Origin: Fasciola hepatica
Lineage: Eukaryota > Platyhelminthes > Trematoda > Plagiorchiida > Fasciolidae
DNA: 64,000 bases
Direction of reading: 5' to 3'
Assembly (NCBI GenBank): GCA_948099385.1
Contig: CANUEZ040000116.1
Coordinates: 13,889,001 to 13,953,000, forward strand
A program made the position numbers and the translations under genes. Numbering within the stretch: position 1 is the stretch's first letter; the number at the start of each line of letters is the position of its first letter. A model generated the notes under the pieces. It saw only the letters and a program-made list of their open reading frames with translations, had not been told where the DNA came from and ran no database searches. Positions 13,500-25,727 of this stretch are shown one piece after another.

Positions 13500-14220
13500 A
13501 CACTCGACAAACTTGGTCCAAGTTAAGTACGTAGAGTTCTAATGGGAAAATAATATCTCAACCACGAGACTGTAGCTTTTGAAGAAGTACAGAACGGGGA
13601 ACCGAATCAAATAGGAAGAAATAATAGTGGAAAATACGTCAAACGGATTTCATGGAACTATTTAAGTTGTTTGGAATAAAAAGCTAACCTGAATCAACTT
13701 CACTCAGATTGCGTCTGCTGGGTTTGTACGCATATGACGCAGTCGACTTAGGACAGACCGCTCGACCAATTTAAAAGCCGAAGTGACGGAGATGGGACGA
13801 AAACGTTTGGACAAAATGTCGGAAGTACAGTGTTTGGAAATAGGCACTACTGTTCCAGGTTCCTAGGAGGCTGGAATAGCGTCAGCATAAACGAATTTAT
13901 TGATAAGGAAGTCAAAGTTCCCGATAGTTGATCTGCTCCAGATTTGAGGACCGTGGTAGATAAACCGTCTGGATCCACAGCAGAAGCTAACTCCGAGATT
14001 TGAAGGAACTTGAAGAGGTCTTCTGAGGAAATGGTTCCATATCTGGAGGAACAGAATGAACGTAGGATGGTGGGGTATTCGATGAAGGATGACTAAACGT
14101 GAGGTTCAGGCTGTCGGCATCTAGATCGTACTTTTTTTGACCAAACCCGTTGTCCATATTGAGGCCGGATTTTGTGTTAGAGAAGGTTGCCATTCGTTGT
14201 GCAGAAGAACTAGTGGGCAA
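13500..14220 (-). pseudogene. LINE reverse transcriptase, N-terminal part (left outer arm)
   Basis: On the minus strand one frame gives MPTSSSAQRM at 14,220. Shifted frames then read DPDGLSTTVLKSGA (finger region: PDG motif), LFQPP, and KRFRPISV with KLVERSVLSRLRHM. This is the usual order GPDG, then RPISL, then the E(R)IV helix in jockey/CR1-superfamily LINE reverse transcriptases. The palm with the YADD motif is absent, and the RTE fragment begins soon after. Several frameshifts show that it is dead. Confidence 0.7.
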
Positions 14221-14364
14221 GTGTCGTATTTAGCCGTAGTATTTCTTGTTTGATTGGGATGGGGTGTCGTTTCACTGGGGCCTGATCTGGTAGTTTATGG
14301 GCATGTTTTTTGCCTTTTCAGGAATTTCTGCAATGAAGAAGCTATTTTGCGACTGGTGAAAATG

Positions 14365-15885
14365 GCGGTCTCCGTAGTTCAGTTCAGTTTGCACAGGACA
14401 GGTAATGGCCACGGCCAATCGAGCTTCCAGAATTCCCTCGATGGTATGCACACCAGTTATGCATCCACCACTGCCTAGTGTATTTCGTCTAATCCCCACT
14501 AAACATGAGAGGGAAACGGAATATCTTTTCGTACATTATTTGCGAGAGAAATTATGCATCGTGAGTGTTCACTGAGACGGTATGCAATGAACGAAAAAGT
14601 CTATTAAAACATACTCCAGAAGGACCACGGTGCTACCCGTCATCCATCTAGTTGATATACTCAAGGCTCACTACGAGGAAATATCTCATTCCACTTGCAT
14701 TCTAGGGCTCCTTCGAAGGATTGGACGGTCTGAAGATCTATCGTTCCACCAGGCAGACCGTTCCAACAGTTCACTACCCTGTCGCTGAAGAAGTGCGATC
14801 TAGCCATCAACCTAGCTCGGGCTTTTATCAGCTTCTTTTCATGTCCCCTTGTTCTGGAATCTAAAGCCACTTGGAGCAGACTGTCTGGTCTAGGGCCAGA
14901 AAAGCCCTTCATTACCTTGAACGTTTCTATGAGATCCCCTCGACTTCTCCTTCTTTCCAACGAGAAAAGATTCAGATCACAGAGTCTTTGCTCATGCGTC
15001 TTACCCCTCTGCCCTTAAACCATTCGCGTGGCGAGACGTTGGACTTTCTCTAGGCAGGCGGCGTCCTTTTTCTAGAAGGGTGACCAAGCCTGCACTCTAC
15101 CTTCTAAGTGAGGTCGTACTATAGCCATGTAAATAGGTACGAATACCTCCGGCTGCCGGCAAGACAAAGCCGATCGCAGCCTAAAGAGCTCCCCACGAGC
15201 CTTATGCGCAGCAGCTTTGCAATGCTCCGACCATTTGAAGTCACTAATCATGATGACCCCAAGGTCTTTAACCCTACTGACTGCCTCTATGGTGAACAGC
15301 CCTTGATCATGAGCGACAGTTAGGCTCTCTGCTGTCCTTGACAACAAATGGCTTTTTTCAGCGTTCAGAGGTAAGTCCCATTTGCATGCCCGGTCCAGGA
15401 CGGTACCTATTTCCCTGCCCAAGTCCGCCCTACCCTCAGATCAAACAATCTTCACATCATCCGCAAAATAAAGCTAGGCAATTCAAGAGAGCCTGCCAGG
15501 TAGTTAATAAACAACAAGAATAGCATCGGGCCTAGGACGGATCCCTGGGGTACACCACTGGTGACATTCACCAAACTGGAGCACCTATCCCCCACTTTGA
15601 CGTAAAACATCCTGTGGGAGAGAAAGTCCGCCAGCCACCTAAATACTGTCCCATCTATACCGAAAGTCTCCATCTTGCATAGCAAAAACGATGATTAACA
15701 GAGTCCAACGCCTTGCCAAAGTCGAGGTAGCCTACCTCAACTTGCCTACCTTTGTCCAGTCGTCGAGTTATTTCATCTAAAAAGCAGAAGAGATTGGTCA
15801 GGCAAGATCTACTTTTCAGAAATCTATGCTGGGCCGGACTTAACATGGAGAGCTCCAGTAGAAGCTGGCAGATGTGATCAGCACA
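14365..15885 (-). mobile_element. 5'-truncated Rex1/CR1-like LINE inserted in left arm only
   Basis: The element reads on the minus strand. It begins inside the RT (QHRFLKSRSCLTNL, then YLDFGKALDSVNHR at about 15,830-15,700), continues with SGVPQGSVLGPMLFLLFIN (about 15,570-15,510), then YFADDVK at 15,457-15,468 in a shifted frame, then VKDLGVI, and ends with RSRGDLIETFKVM and FFSDRVVNCWNGLP (14,661-14,960). About 300 bp of 3' untranslated sequence follow. The right outer arm has the flanking sequence continuous at about 32,920-32,945, with only 16 unrelated bases between the flanks, so it carries the empty site. Truncation at the 5' end is the usual product of target-primed reverse transcription. 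At least two frameshifts make it inactive. I found no clear target-site duplication. Confidence 0.85.
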
Positions 15886-16119
15886 AATCACATACCACAC
15901 TCAGTGCATTTGCAAATAAGTCCAGCTGGCAAACAGAGCAATCGAAAGAAAATGGTGAAACAATGGAAAGGTACCTGTAAAGAAGAGTAGTGTTGGTGGT
16001 TGACAGGTCTCATGAGGTGACGTTTATCTGTTTTGTTCTGAAGAGTAAACAGTGCACTGAACATGAATAAATTTTGGATCTGATGATAACGAAAGCGTGA
16101 TCTTCGTTGAAATAGGAAC

Positions 16120-17190
16120 TTTCATTTACAGGCAAAATAGTTCGGAATCAATAGCGATAATTCTGTCGAAAACAGCACTCTCTACAGTTAGGATAATAGC
16201 ACAGGTCACCTAAACTAAAAGTAAGTGAGAGATACGTAGGCCAGTGTTTAGAGTCACCGAAAACGAAGCATGAATAGTCAGACAGTAATGGAATCAAAAC
16301 TGGCATAAAATCGTCGAAGAACAGATCGATATCCTTCTGTGAGCAGAAAGGGTCTATTTACATGTTACTGATCACAGTACCTCGATAAGGCAAGAATTTA
16401 GGGTGACATTCAACAACCACTTAGTCGTCATCATTAAGGTAGAAAGTAAAAAGAACTTCAGACTTGCCAGACCACACAGAACTGATGTAAGTAACCACAC
16501 GACTTCGTGTCTTATCCTTGCACTGCATTCTGTCTTGACGAAAGCGTTCGAAGTTCCAATGTCTGGAAAATACCCATTGTATATCACAGAAGTCCAATTT
16601 AGCGAAACAATTGTTTTTCAGTAATTCATTCTCAAGCCGTTTACAAATCACATGGGAGACGCTAAGCAAGAATCATGCGGATAGACATGGAGCAAACACC
16701 AGTCGTGGGTAGGGGTTTGTCAACAGTCACATAAGGAGAACGACTGAGTCGTCAACATTTTCAAGTAACCAAGAGTCTTAGATATAGCTCACACAGGTGT
16801 TCCTGTGAATCTGAGAGTTCGAGACATTGGTTAGGAAATACATCTTTCCAAAAAGGGACCGAATGTTGTTACTGACCAGTACTGGAACAGTCATGTTCCT
16901 TGGCATCGCGGGACTAAAAGCAGTCTGCCAACCGGCTCACTTTTGTTTCCCAATCCAACGTGATCTTGGCTAGCTTCCATAAAAAGGAAGTAGTGGGTAG
17001 TGAAGTGGAACATATTGTGTCTCTTATCCGAGTGGAAGATTTTTCTGAGTGGCGGATTCTGGGTGGCATTTGTTGATGTTGAGGATCATTTGAAAGTGAT
17101 ATTCATCAGGTTCACAACAAATGTGGTGCAGCTACCTGTGGGGCGCGCCAAGAAAGCTGTCCGAAACATACTGTTATTCATAACAGGAAT
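16120..17190 (-). pseudogene. LINE endonuclease domain relic (left outer arm)
   Basis: Read on the minus strand, fragments in several frames match the right-arm copy, including FERFRQDRMQCKDKTRSR then VTYISSVWSGKSE (about 16,555-16,440) and, nearer 16,180, a string like SAVFDRII. In jockey/CR1-type LINEs the apurinic-like endonuclease shows a 'GYxLFRxDR...RGGGV' segment and a later 'LDLI' segment, and these pieces occupy the same places. The longest frame is only 82 codons, so the domain is broken. Confidence 0.55.
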
Positions 17191-17644
17191 ATAAAACGTT
17201 TGTCACAGGAACAAGTTTATGATGGGCTACAAAACTCGAAAATCTGGTAGTAAGCGACATCATAGAATGACTGATCAGTTAATGCTGATACGTGGACGAT
17301 ATTTTCATCTTGACTGACAAACAAGCTCGTTTAGATGGACCATTATACCTACGAATCGGATAGAAAAGCCGTTCGTTATTTCATCCTCTATTTCCAACTA
17401 ATCATTCTTTGGATGGTATTCGGAAAGCTCTACAGGCGTAATGGCACGGAAGCTGTTTCAGTAAATCAAGGAATATAATCCGACTTGACTGAAGACAGGA
17501 GCTCAAAAACCAGTGACTAGTGCAATCGCAGCTTCCCCTAACGGGAAAGAACACCAGGTGGGCGAGGAAGCCTTCACGGGGGTTCACGAAATAACCTTCA
17601 ATTCTTTGAAGGCACTTGGCCAAATCCCTTTGGAAGCAGCTGTA

Positions 17645-17700
17645 TTACTGTTACTATTATTATCGTTACTATTAATTATAACATTACTGATATTATAACC
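17645..17700 (-). repeat. Microsatellite-like LINE 3' tail
   Basis: On the minus strand the segment is an AATAGTAA/TAATAG-type imperfect array immediately downstream of the CR1-like RT C-terminus. Short tandem repeats at the 3' end are characteristic of CR1-group LINEs. Confidence 0.55.
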
Positions 17701-20500
17701 TGGGTTTGAGCATGTATTTACGGTGCTTTTCAGCTGTCGATAAACAAATGAAGCTTCACGCGTCAAAAAGAGGTTAACAGATCGGAAAAACTTCTTCCTT
17801 GTTTGTTAATTCACGCGCAAGGAAGGACGCTACGTAAGTTCTGTTTAACGATAATTTGGAAGGATGCAGTCGAAATACAGAACTGGTTAGCCAATGTGAT
17901 TCACTGAGATACAGATCACAGTTCGGTGGGTGAGCACAGTTCTCAACGGTCTTTACAGTAAATGAAATAGATGCTCTTATATGCTTACCAAATTAGTCTG
18001 ATATGAGGTCCTTTCAGGCTATACCAGGACAAAGGCTGACGATTCGCAGACCTCTAAGAAGTTTGACGTAGTCTTTCTTCAACTGACCAGGAAAAATTAT
18101 GGGAGAACAATATGCAATAATGGGAAGTATACACTAGAGTACTAAGGAAGACGTGACACACTGTGGTGCACTGGACTGTCGAAGTTTACGAATCTGAAAG
18201 GACAATCTACACAATTTTCCAGCAGTAACTTGTATATGTGAAGACCAGCGTAAGTGCTCTTGTAAAGTCACACGGAGGTTTTTCACAAGGCTCACACGTG
18301 TAAGAGGAGTTGAGTTAATAGTGGTGCTGTCTTCTATAAAACGCCATCTAAAACAGGAAAACTGTACATTTAGCACATGTCACTGTTTACCGGAAGACCA
18401 AAAAGCCTGGAAAAGTCTTGCATATGTGCAATATTTTGATGGAACGTGTCTAGATTGATCTTCGGGGAAACAGATAAATCCAAAACAAAGTCGTCGGCAC
18501 GCTTGACTAGACGGTCTGATTGGGTTGCAGTTAAGTCGCTAATGTAAATAGGGAATACGTATGAAGAAAAAACAGCTCCCTAGAGAACACCGGCAATGCC
18601 TAAAAGGTGAGTGGAAACATTTCTCCCAACTTTAGTACATCGTGTTCCATCTCACCAGTTAAAGAAGTATCTGGGGCGACCAAAAGATTCCAATTTTTTT
18701 GAGAAACGAGGATCGTGATGCACTGTCAAAAACTGATGTGTAATCAAGAAAGATACACCTTATTGATTTACATGGGTCATTCAGATATTTGGCAATGTAA
18801 TGCACGCTACTGCATCAACTCTGGAAAGCCGGGGTCTATACGCTAATTGGCGGTTGTCAGTGGGACTTCTGACTGCATTTTGAAGGCCCTAAGGCAAAGA
18901 AATTTCAAATATGTTTTTGGAAAATCCACTTGCATTCTTCACATCGAAAAGTCGGACGCCGCGATGTGAAGAATGCAAGTGGATTTTCCAAAAAACATAC
19001 GATTCAGGCTCCTCGTGCCAACAATACATTCTCTGAATAAATTCCAAGTAGTTTCGGCACCGACGATGAAAATGCATCTGAGAGGAATTTCCTGGTTCCT
19101 GTTCGGTTACCCGACCCTGGTTATTGTGGGAGTGATTGTGACAGGAAACCAACAGTCGGGAATGAAGAAAGATTCAAGTGCATGTTTGAAAACAGTATTC
19201 ATTAACCCAGAGGAAGATCCTGCCCTGTGTTTCAGCACTGCTGAGTGCAGGCCGTCCGGTCTACGAGCTTCGGTTAAGTTGGTAGATATTAGTAGTCACA
19301 ATGAACTGAACACGTAGTAATTACTGAAACTGCCCCCACCAAGAACTACGCGAATAAAAGTAGCAAGAAGATCAAGACTGCCAAATGGCACGTTAGTTGT
19401 GTTACAGAACTGGTTTGTATAAATATATTAAGTCAGCGGAAATATTTGGCAGACTAGAAGTTGACCATTCACAGGGAGGTTTTGTCGTACCTGTCTTCAG
19501 AGATCCTGATTTGCTGAGGCTCATCCACGTGCTTGGCTACTAATCCTTATCTGGCTGTATCACGTATGAAAGCGGCTGAATCAGCACATGGACTTGAGGA
19601 GCTTGAAAACTTCGTCGTTAGAGGATTTTTTAATTTCTGAATTGTTGGTCCGATGGAAAACTGGGAGTGGATCATTCGAGTAACAAACGAACTGAGAATT
19701 CAGATGGTCAGTATCCATGTTATCAGAGGGAAGATTATCCTGCTGGCCACAGAGTAGACTGATACCCTGCTATCTCTCTTAAATAGTCCTGTAGCGCAGA
19801 AACTGCCGAGGGAATATTAAGTTCAGAAACTTAATTTCTTTTCCATCAAGCATGATAGTCTACTGACCTCGGGTCTGTTGCTCTTTTTGTAGGCTGAACC
19901 TTTCGCCCTGCCTAACCGTTTAGATACGATGAGACCATCCTTCTTAATTGGAAGTACCCAGTTTCGGTTGGACAGAAAATGTTAAAGATGTGGTTCATAA
20001 CTTCGATCGTAAAATCTGCCGAGAGGGAACGACTAGCGCTGTAATATTCTGTGACGACTGGTACCAAGGGGCGCACTGAGTCTGACGGAAACGAGTTCTG
20101 AATGATTAGTTAAGATAGAATCCAACTGTGAGTCACGACGGTTCAGGGCAGTACAAATATCATGGGGATTAAGAGATGAGAGTGCATACGCAGACGCATG
20201 AATAAAGTCTCCCACAATATTATGACCATTATCATTTATCAACGATACAAAGAGATGTAGAAATTAATCATGGAAGGGATTAACTGGACCTTGTGAACTT
20301 TGTGGTGCGATGTAAACTTTCTTAATAATAATATGACTAAAAGGGGAAGTTCTCCATGATATGTGGCAGATACACAGCCAGCCTCTTTGGAAGAGTAGGA
20401 AAGAATGACGCCGGAATTGCCGCACTAATTGAAACTGGTATATGTGATAGCACCACCACCTCTTATCTTCTTGGAATTCTCTCCATCCTGATGAAAGCAC
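17700..20500 (-). pseudogene. CR1-like LINE relic with endonuclease and RT (left intervening segment)
   Basis: This reads on the minus strand. The endonuclease C-terminal half is at 20,242-20,033 (NIVGDFIHAS, NRRDSQLDSILTN, VRLSAPLGTSRHRI, matching the 'GDFN', 'LDLVLT' and 'PLGxSDH' segments). The RT starts at about 19,270 with RSDGLHSAVLKHRAG and FFIPDCW, and is interrupted by a hairpin insertion at 18,910-18,999. It continues with DSAS, KKLESFGRP, GVL.GAV and RADDFVLDLS (RADD at 18,490-18,501, replacing the catalytic YADD), then SLVKNLRVTLQ and IRKLRQSSAPQ (18,376-18,134). The C-terminus ends near 17,770 with LARELTNKEEVF. Stops and frameshifts are frequent. It is related to, but clearly different from, the RT in the inner arms (VEYLGVTLQHKL against VKNLRVTLQEHL). 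Confidence 0.75.
18910..18999. mobile_element. TA-flanked near-perfect hairpin, MITE-like insertion
   Basis: The left arm 18,910-18,945 and right arm 18,963-18,999 are reverse complements over 36 bases, with a single one-base indel in a T/A run. The loop is the 17 bases 18,946-18,962. Both ends carry TA, so the element could be TGTTTTTGG...CCAAAAAACA inside a TA duplication, as for Tc1/mariner-type MITEs. It interrupts the RT frame of the surrounding CR1-like relic. The left arm and loop (GGAAAATCCACTTGCATTC, then CACATCGAAAAGTCGGAC) recur at 59,118. Confidence 0.75.
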
Positions 20501-22202
20501 TAATAATATGATGTATACGAAATATATTAGCCAGCCGAAAGGTTAGTGAAAACACGCTTGTTACTTATCGTGTCTTTTTATCTATGATAGATTAAGTGTT
20601 GAAAGAAACGTTTGTCACGAGAGGAAGAATTCCCGAAAGAACAGCCAAGCTGCCGAGCAATAACCCAATTCGCAAGGACGTCTACGTGATTCAGCGTTGA
20701 TCACTGAGCCGGTGGGCACATGATTAACACAGGTAAAATTTGACAAATCAAAAATATACACTGCAAAATGACCATTCGACCTACAGCAAGTAACGATGAA
20801 ATAATAATCATTTGATCGGATAGCCGCGGGGTTATTATCTAGCGAACAGACTGCAGAGTGGATAAGCATCACATCACATAATGTCACGTCACGTGATTTT
20901 TCGATAATCTCACCAAGACAGACTCTCATCATAAACATATTTCAGCGGTGATCTCGGCTCCAGTCCGCGGTAGTTGAAGCAAGATAGAAAGTGGCATTCG
21001 AATGGATGACGATCGAATGCAAAACCGAACATCCACCACTCAACCTAAACCTCGGATTCCGTGGGGAATCGCGATGGTCGTACCTTAAGTGGAATCTCAT
21101 GAAATCATCATAAATGCATTGTCCTCGTTTAAGTGGTGGTTTGAATAGACGAATTACTATTCTGGTATTTGGTTGTGCTGGCTCATGATCCTCAATTATT
21201 CAACCGGATTGTATAGCTAGTCTGAGGGAGAAAATCCACAAATGACTTAGTTCACAGAAGAAACAATCCACGTCCTTCAAATGTACATGGGTTTGGGATA
21301 AAGACACAATGAAACATCTGCACCACGGATCGTGGAAAAGAAAGTTGAATTGATCCTAACAACCTGGTGTGTTCCACTGGCGAGTACACAAATCGGCGCA
21401 TCTCCAGTTTCAAAATTAACCCAATGAGAAACAATCCCCAATCCACTAATTTCATTTTAGAAATCTGCGGCATTCTCATAGCTGAGATGTACACACTCTG
21501 AAATCAAGTATTCCACATGGTTGTAGTCAGTGAATATAGCTAGAATAGAAAGATGCATTTTCATCATATTGCACAATCATTTCACAAATACCGTTCATAT
21601 ATACAGTGAAATTTATTCTTTACTAGTAGGCCAGTAAAGCAAACAAACTGACATTCGTCACACTAAATGACGAGGAACAGTGTTGCGCAATAAACGAGGA
21701 ATGTCGCAAAGCATCTACAAACATATCTACTTATATATAGTGAGTTATCCGCGCACAGATGTGCCATGGATTACTCACAACCAGTTGGGAGTTCACATGC
21801 GTGAACTTAGGACATTTCTTTCAGGCAACTTGTTCTGTTAACACCAACAGTATACAAGCTGTCAGAAATCACGATATTTGAGCAGGTTTAATTTGGAATC
21901 TACTGATTCTGGATGAACTATACAATCAACACATTTGCGCAAACTTGTGCCCACAATTAGGTCTGAATGATGTCTATGAGGCAAATGAATTTTCGAGAGC
22001 AAACAAAAGTGTACTTTAAAATCAACAACAACAGCAATAATCATAATCGAGATTCTAATGGTATATTTTCATTCCATCCACTCTCTTCTCCTCTGGCTAG
22101 TGCTCTCAAGAGATGCAATCACTTCCCACACATAAGGCTAAGTCAAATAGAGTGCAATATGTTCACCCGAGTCACCTCGGATTGTACTCCTCGTCCATCG
22201 AA

Positions 22203-22231
22203 CAGAGAGGGAGAGAGAGAGGGAGAGAGAA
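22203..22231. repeat. GA-rich purine tract
   Basis: Imperfect (GAGAGG/GAGA)n run on the plus strand. Its exact mirror lies at about 27,452-27,480 in the other arm with identical length, so this slippage-prone site has not diverged between the arms. Confidence 0.7.
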
Positions 22232-22859
22232 TGATGCACAGGACCAGGTGATCCGCATGTACTTTAAAAGTGTAGCCATGACTTCATTCACATATAGCTA
22301 TTTCCAGCCGGGTTTTCCAATGGCTTGTAGCGTACCTGTGCACGTATGGTTTCGCATGAATTGTGCTGATTGATCAATACATGGGCACAGGATCGACAAA
22401 GTCAAATTCACCGAATGATATACAAGAGGCAGAGCCGGAGATGCAGAGAAATCCTTGGTTCCAATGATCATGTGTTAGTCGTGAGTTTGTTTCCAAGTGG
22501 ACTGATGTCCGAAACTGGGTCTGTGTTGCCACATGCTTTTTTCAAGACCTTTGTGAATTCACTCCAATTTGTAATTCCGTGTATCATTCCCTCTTGCCTC
22601 TAGTCTCTTATTCTGATACTGATCTTATGACTCTCTCAGTATGGAACACAATACAGTTTAGCTAATACAGTCCGATTATGCATGTTGGGAGCCGATTGAA
22701 TTAACTGCTCAAACGTGAATAATGGCTGAATGAATGCGCTTACGAATGTTTAGTGATAGAAAACACTGATATTTTATATTGTATTTTGTATCTTGAGTGT
22801 ATACCAACTTGAGAATAGTTGTACAATGCTTTTCAGCTCAAGAGAAATGCCTCCAAAGT

Positions 22860-23745
22860 AAGTTGAAGAGCAAAACGGGATCTCATTTCAAAGAGAACAA
22901 CATCCTTGTTTGTTAGGATACGTGCTGGAAACGGAACAACGGAATTCCTGTACAAAGGCAATCTTCAGGGAAGCAGTTTATACCTAGACCGGGTCGATGC
23001 GTGAAATCAAAATTGCAATGGGTGCAAAGTATCAGGAAGGATTTTCTGTACGAATGCAACGGATGCTGTTGTGTGGCTAGTGCACAGATCCAAGACTGGA
23101 AACAAGACTAATGACGCGTCAGTCTCTGCAAAGATTGATTAAATCCTTTTTCAGTAATCCTGGAAAAGGACTGTGGAACAGCAAAGAATGAAGGGTGATA
23201 TAATTTGTTTTACGAAAGTGGAAGTAACAGACTGTGGAACAATAAATGTCCGTAGTTTTCTAATCGCATACAACAAGCGACGTGGTTTTCCTACTGTGAT
23301 TTCTATGTGCAAATACCAATGCAATTTGTGCTGTAGTGTAACACCCAGATATTCCACGTGGCTCACACGTGCAAGGGAAATAGAAATAATGGTGTTAGTG
23401 TCTTCAATGAATCGGGAAGGAGTGGTGGAAAAAATGCACTCATGCTATTTATTACTGTTGAACAGAAGACCAGATTGGTGAGAAAGGTTCTGAATATGTG
23501 AAAGATTTGCAATGGATTCGTCAAAATCTGCACTACTTGAGACAGACCTAGCCAAAACAACGTCGTCGGCATATTTAAAGATCCGAACTGGATGGAAGAC
23601 AGCCAAATAACTAATGAATGGTGAAACATATACGGAGAAAGAACGATACGTTTAAGTACACTGGCACCGGCTAACAGATGCTCGGAGACATTTCTACCCA
23701 CTTTGGTGCATTGCGCACCTCCAGAGAAATGGTCTTCTGATCTGT
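22860..23745 (-). pseudogene. CR1-like LINE reverse transcriptase C-terminal half (left inner arm)
   Basis: This is the mirror image of the frame described at 25,938-26,823. It carries the same YADD at 23,562-23,573, the same frameshift upstream of it, and the C-terminal thumb segment. The only difference I noticed within the overlapping frames is one base near 23,444. Confidence 0.85.
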
Positions 23746-23955
23746 TCAAAAAACCTCCTACTTTTTTGTCTCTTTATTCTCATATATCTACGTATGAGCA
23801 CACCCCTAGAGTGATATGTCCCATGGCCTTGAAGACCTGCTGTACTACTTGCGTTAACAAGCAATCTGACTTTGATACCTGGATTGGAAGATCATTCAAG
23901 TTCACAATATGACAGTCTTCATACTGAGCCAGATGACAGTGGCTTACTGTCTACT

Positions 23956-25727
23956 ACGAGAATAATGTGTAGATGAACATCATAAGTTATTTTTCTCTCT
24001 AATTGTAGGATGCTTTGACGAGCTGAAATAGATGATTAAAGTAGTTCCCATTGACGGGGGATAAAGTTTCTCGGAGGCACACGGGCGGTTTATTGATTGT
24101 TGCCACTCATCAAGTATGTGTATCCGACACTACTTTGTCTGTCCATTACTTCTAATATTTGTAGACTCCGTGGGTGCATGTTCCCAACAAGCTAATTTGT
24201 GCATCAGGAGTGTCATATCAGGTTTGAACAGTTACACCTACGGTGCGGACAGTTGATCACTATCCTTCTCACGCGTGGGCGTAAGCCGGTTAAAATGTAA
24301 TCTTGCTCCAGTGCTTGCACGGTTTGTTTACTGATCGATCCCACTACGTATCCACTGAACTTGCTCGCCTAAGGCAAACGTACTCCGGTGCAAGCGTGGT
24401 ACTCAACTCAGTGACATTACTTAAGCACTTCCCCTGTAGCTTACTGATTGCTCACCAGCTACAACCGTACTTTGTGTTTACCTTTATAGAGCTGAACCGA
24501 GTGCAATTATTACGTGTTCTGCTGCCAGCTGCCAGGGACAAATCTTGCAGTCACGTCTCTGTTGCTTCATTGACATCAATAACGCTGTGTATGAATGGTT
24601 TCTCACTGATTGTCAGGATCTTCTGGCGGAAACAGCAATGTTGCTACATTATACAGCAATGGAGGTGGTTCGTAATATGGAGCATAGTGGTTTTGGCGCT
24701 AGCAGTGGCTGGTTGCACAAATTCCAGAAGTGACATGAAATGAACTCAGGACTATGGAACGGCGAGATATCCGAAGTTTCAAGTGAAGAACTATCAACTT
24801 GGTTAGAGGGGAACCCTACATATATGCCAAAATTAGGAATGGAAGAAACTTTTTTCAATTTCGATTGGTCTCCTTATTGTAGAGCCCGTCCGACACACAG
24901 ATTGGTTGGGAAAGGTGACGAAACTTCGCGCGTGCGGAATATGCATAAATGTTTGTCTGAGAAAGTAACGACGACGACAAAGACGACGACAAAGACGAAG
25001 ACGACGACGACGATGACGACGAGACGATGGTGGAGTGCTAAAATATTCCGGTGAGGCATGAAATTCAATTTGCACTAGAATCACACGTGGGATTTCCGTT
25101 CGAAGTAGAACACGTAGAGAATAAGCTAGCTGTCTAACGGAAATAACACATCAGAAGACGATAAAAGGGTGGACTCCTTTCTGAACGCCACTCATCAAGA
25201 GATACCACGTACGAGGGGCTGATAAACTTAGTCGGTCTTGACAATGTTCGCTTTATGAAGGAAACACTGTGACCGGCCACCATTTATTCAGTCAGTGTAG
25301 GAGTTTTGTCACGAAATAATATTTACACATGGGTCGTACTAAATTTAAGCTGTTTGACATGTCCAACACGTTTATCTACTCTGAAAGACCCTCAAAATTA
25401 TTTTATTATTTGTGTCATGTGCGAATCATCAAACTCGTTTCTTCTTTGTAAAATTCTATGTCAATCTCCTCACATTTTGATTTTCAATGATTTACTAGTT
25501 GCGCTAGTTGCCATCTGATCTGTGTTAAGTTGCAATATGATGTTGCAAGATCGTCTGAATTCAAAATCCATTTTTTAAAAAGGTTTTGAATGATGTGATT
25601 CATATTTCGTGTAAGTAACTCCACTCAAATCGATATTATCCTTGTGAATGACTGGTAGTAATCAAATGGATTGTTGAGCACCTAGGAGGTCAGAGTTTTG
25701 AAACCCACCACTGTCGGTGCTTCTCGT
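23956..25727. other. Unique spacer at the centre of the inverted repeat
   Basis: This 1.77 kb segment separates the inner arms and shows no inverted match. It holds an open frame of 146 codons at 24,303-24,743 (plus) with one hydrophobic stretch near its C-terminus (WSIVVLALAVAG), and a 104-codon frame at 24,740-25,054 that ends in the trinucleotide array. A frame of about 146 codons is expected roughly once by chance in this much sequence, so neither is a supported gene. Confidence 0.6.
24966..25025 (+). repeat. Imperfect ACG/AAG trinucleotide array
   Basis: About twenty consecutive triplets are of ACG, AAG or ATG type (GACGACGACAAAGACG style). They encode a Thr/Lys run in one frame. The array lies inside the spacer of the inverted repeat. 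Confidence 0.8.

Larger units (their letters stand above)
12855..17215 (-). repeat. Left arm of outer inverted repeat
   Basis: Read on the minus strand, this segment aligns with 31,820-34,490 on the plus strand. It covers a LINE endonuclease region, the start of a LINE reverse transcriptase and the 5' part of an RTE element. Matching ORFs include those starting at 14,220 (minus) and 33,089 (plus), and 13,095 (minus) and 34,237 (plus). Sample stretches look about 85-95% identical. The left arm carries an additional 1.5 kb LINE (14,365-15,885). The right arm lacks about 190 bp near 32,310 and about 55 bp near 32,410 that the left retains, so the arms are much older than the inner pair. Confidence 0.8.
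20810..23955 (-). repeat. Left arm of inner inverted repeat
   Basis: This arm is the reverse complement of 25,728-28,873. Every matching landmark pair I tested sums to 49,683 (for example 23,703 and 25,980; 22,113 and 27,570; 21,494 and 28,189; 20,938 and 28,745), so there is no net indel. From about 21,640 to the inner end I found one difference in the coding frames compared (T/C, giving Tyr or Cys). Outside 21,640 about nine differences lie within 340 bases and about three within the next 300. Homology ends inward at about 23,955 and outward at a run of C near 20,830, then within a few bases of 20,810. Confidence 0.95.

Noticed and set aside
22113..22373. Mirrored 86- to 94-codon frames conserved in both inner arms
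   Set aside because: Their conservation follows from the duplication of the arms. They contain the GA-rich tract and show no motif, so they are not evidence of selection.
24303..24743. 146-codon open frame with a hydrophobic C-terminal segment in the spacer
   Set aside because: About one frame of this length is expected by chance, and no domain, start context or conservation supports it.
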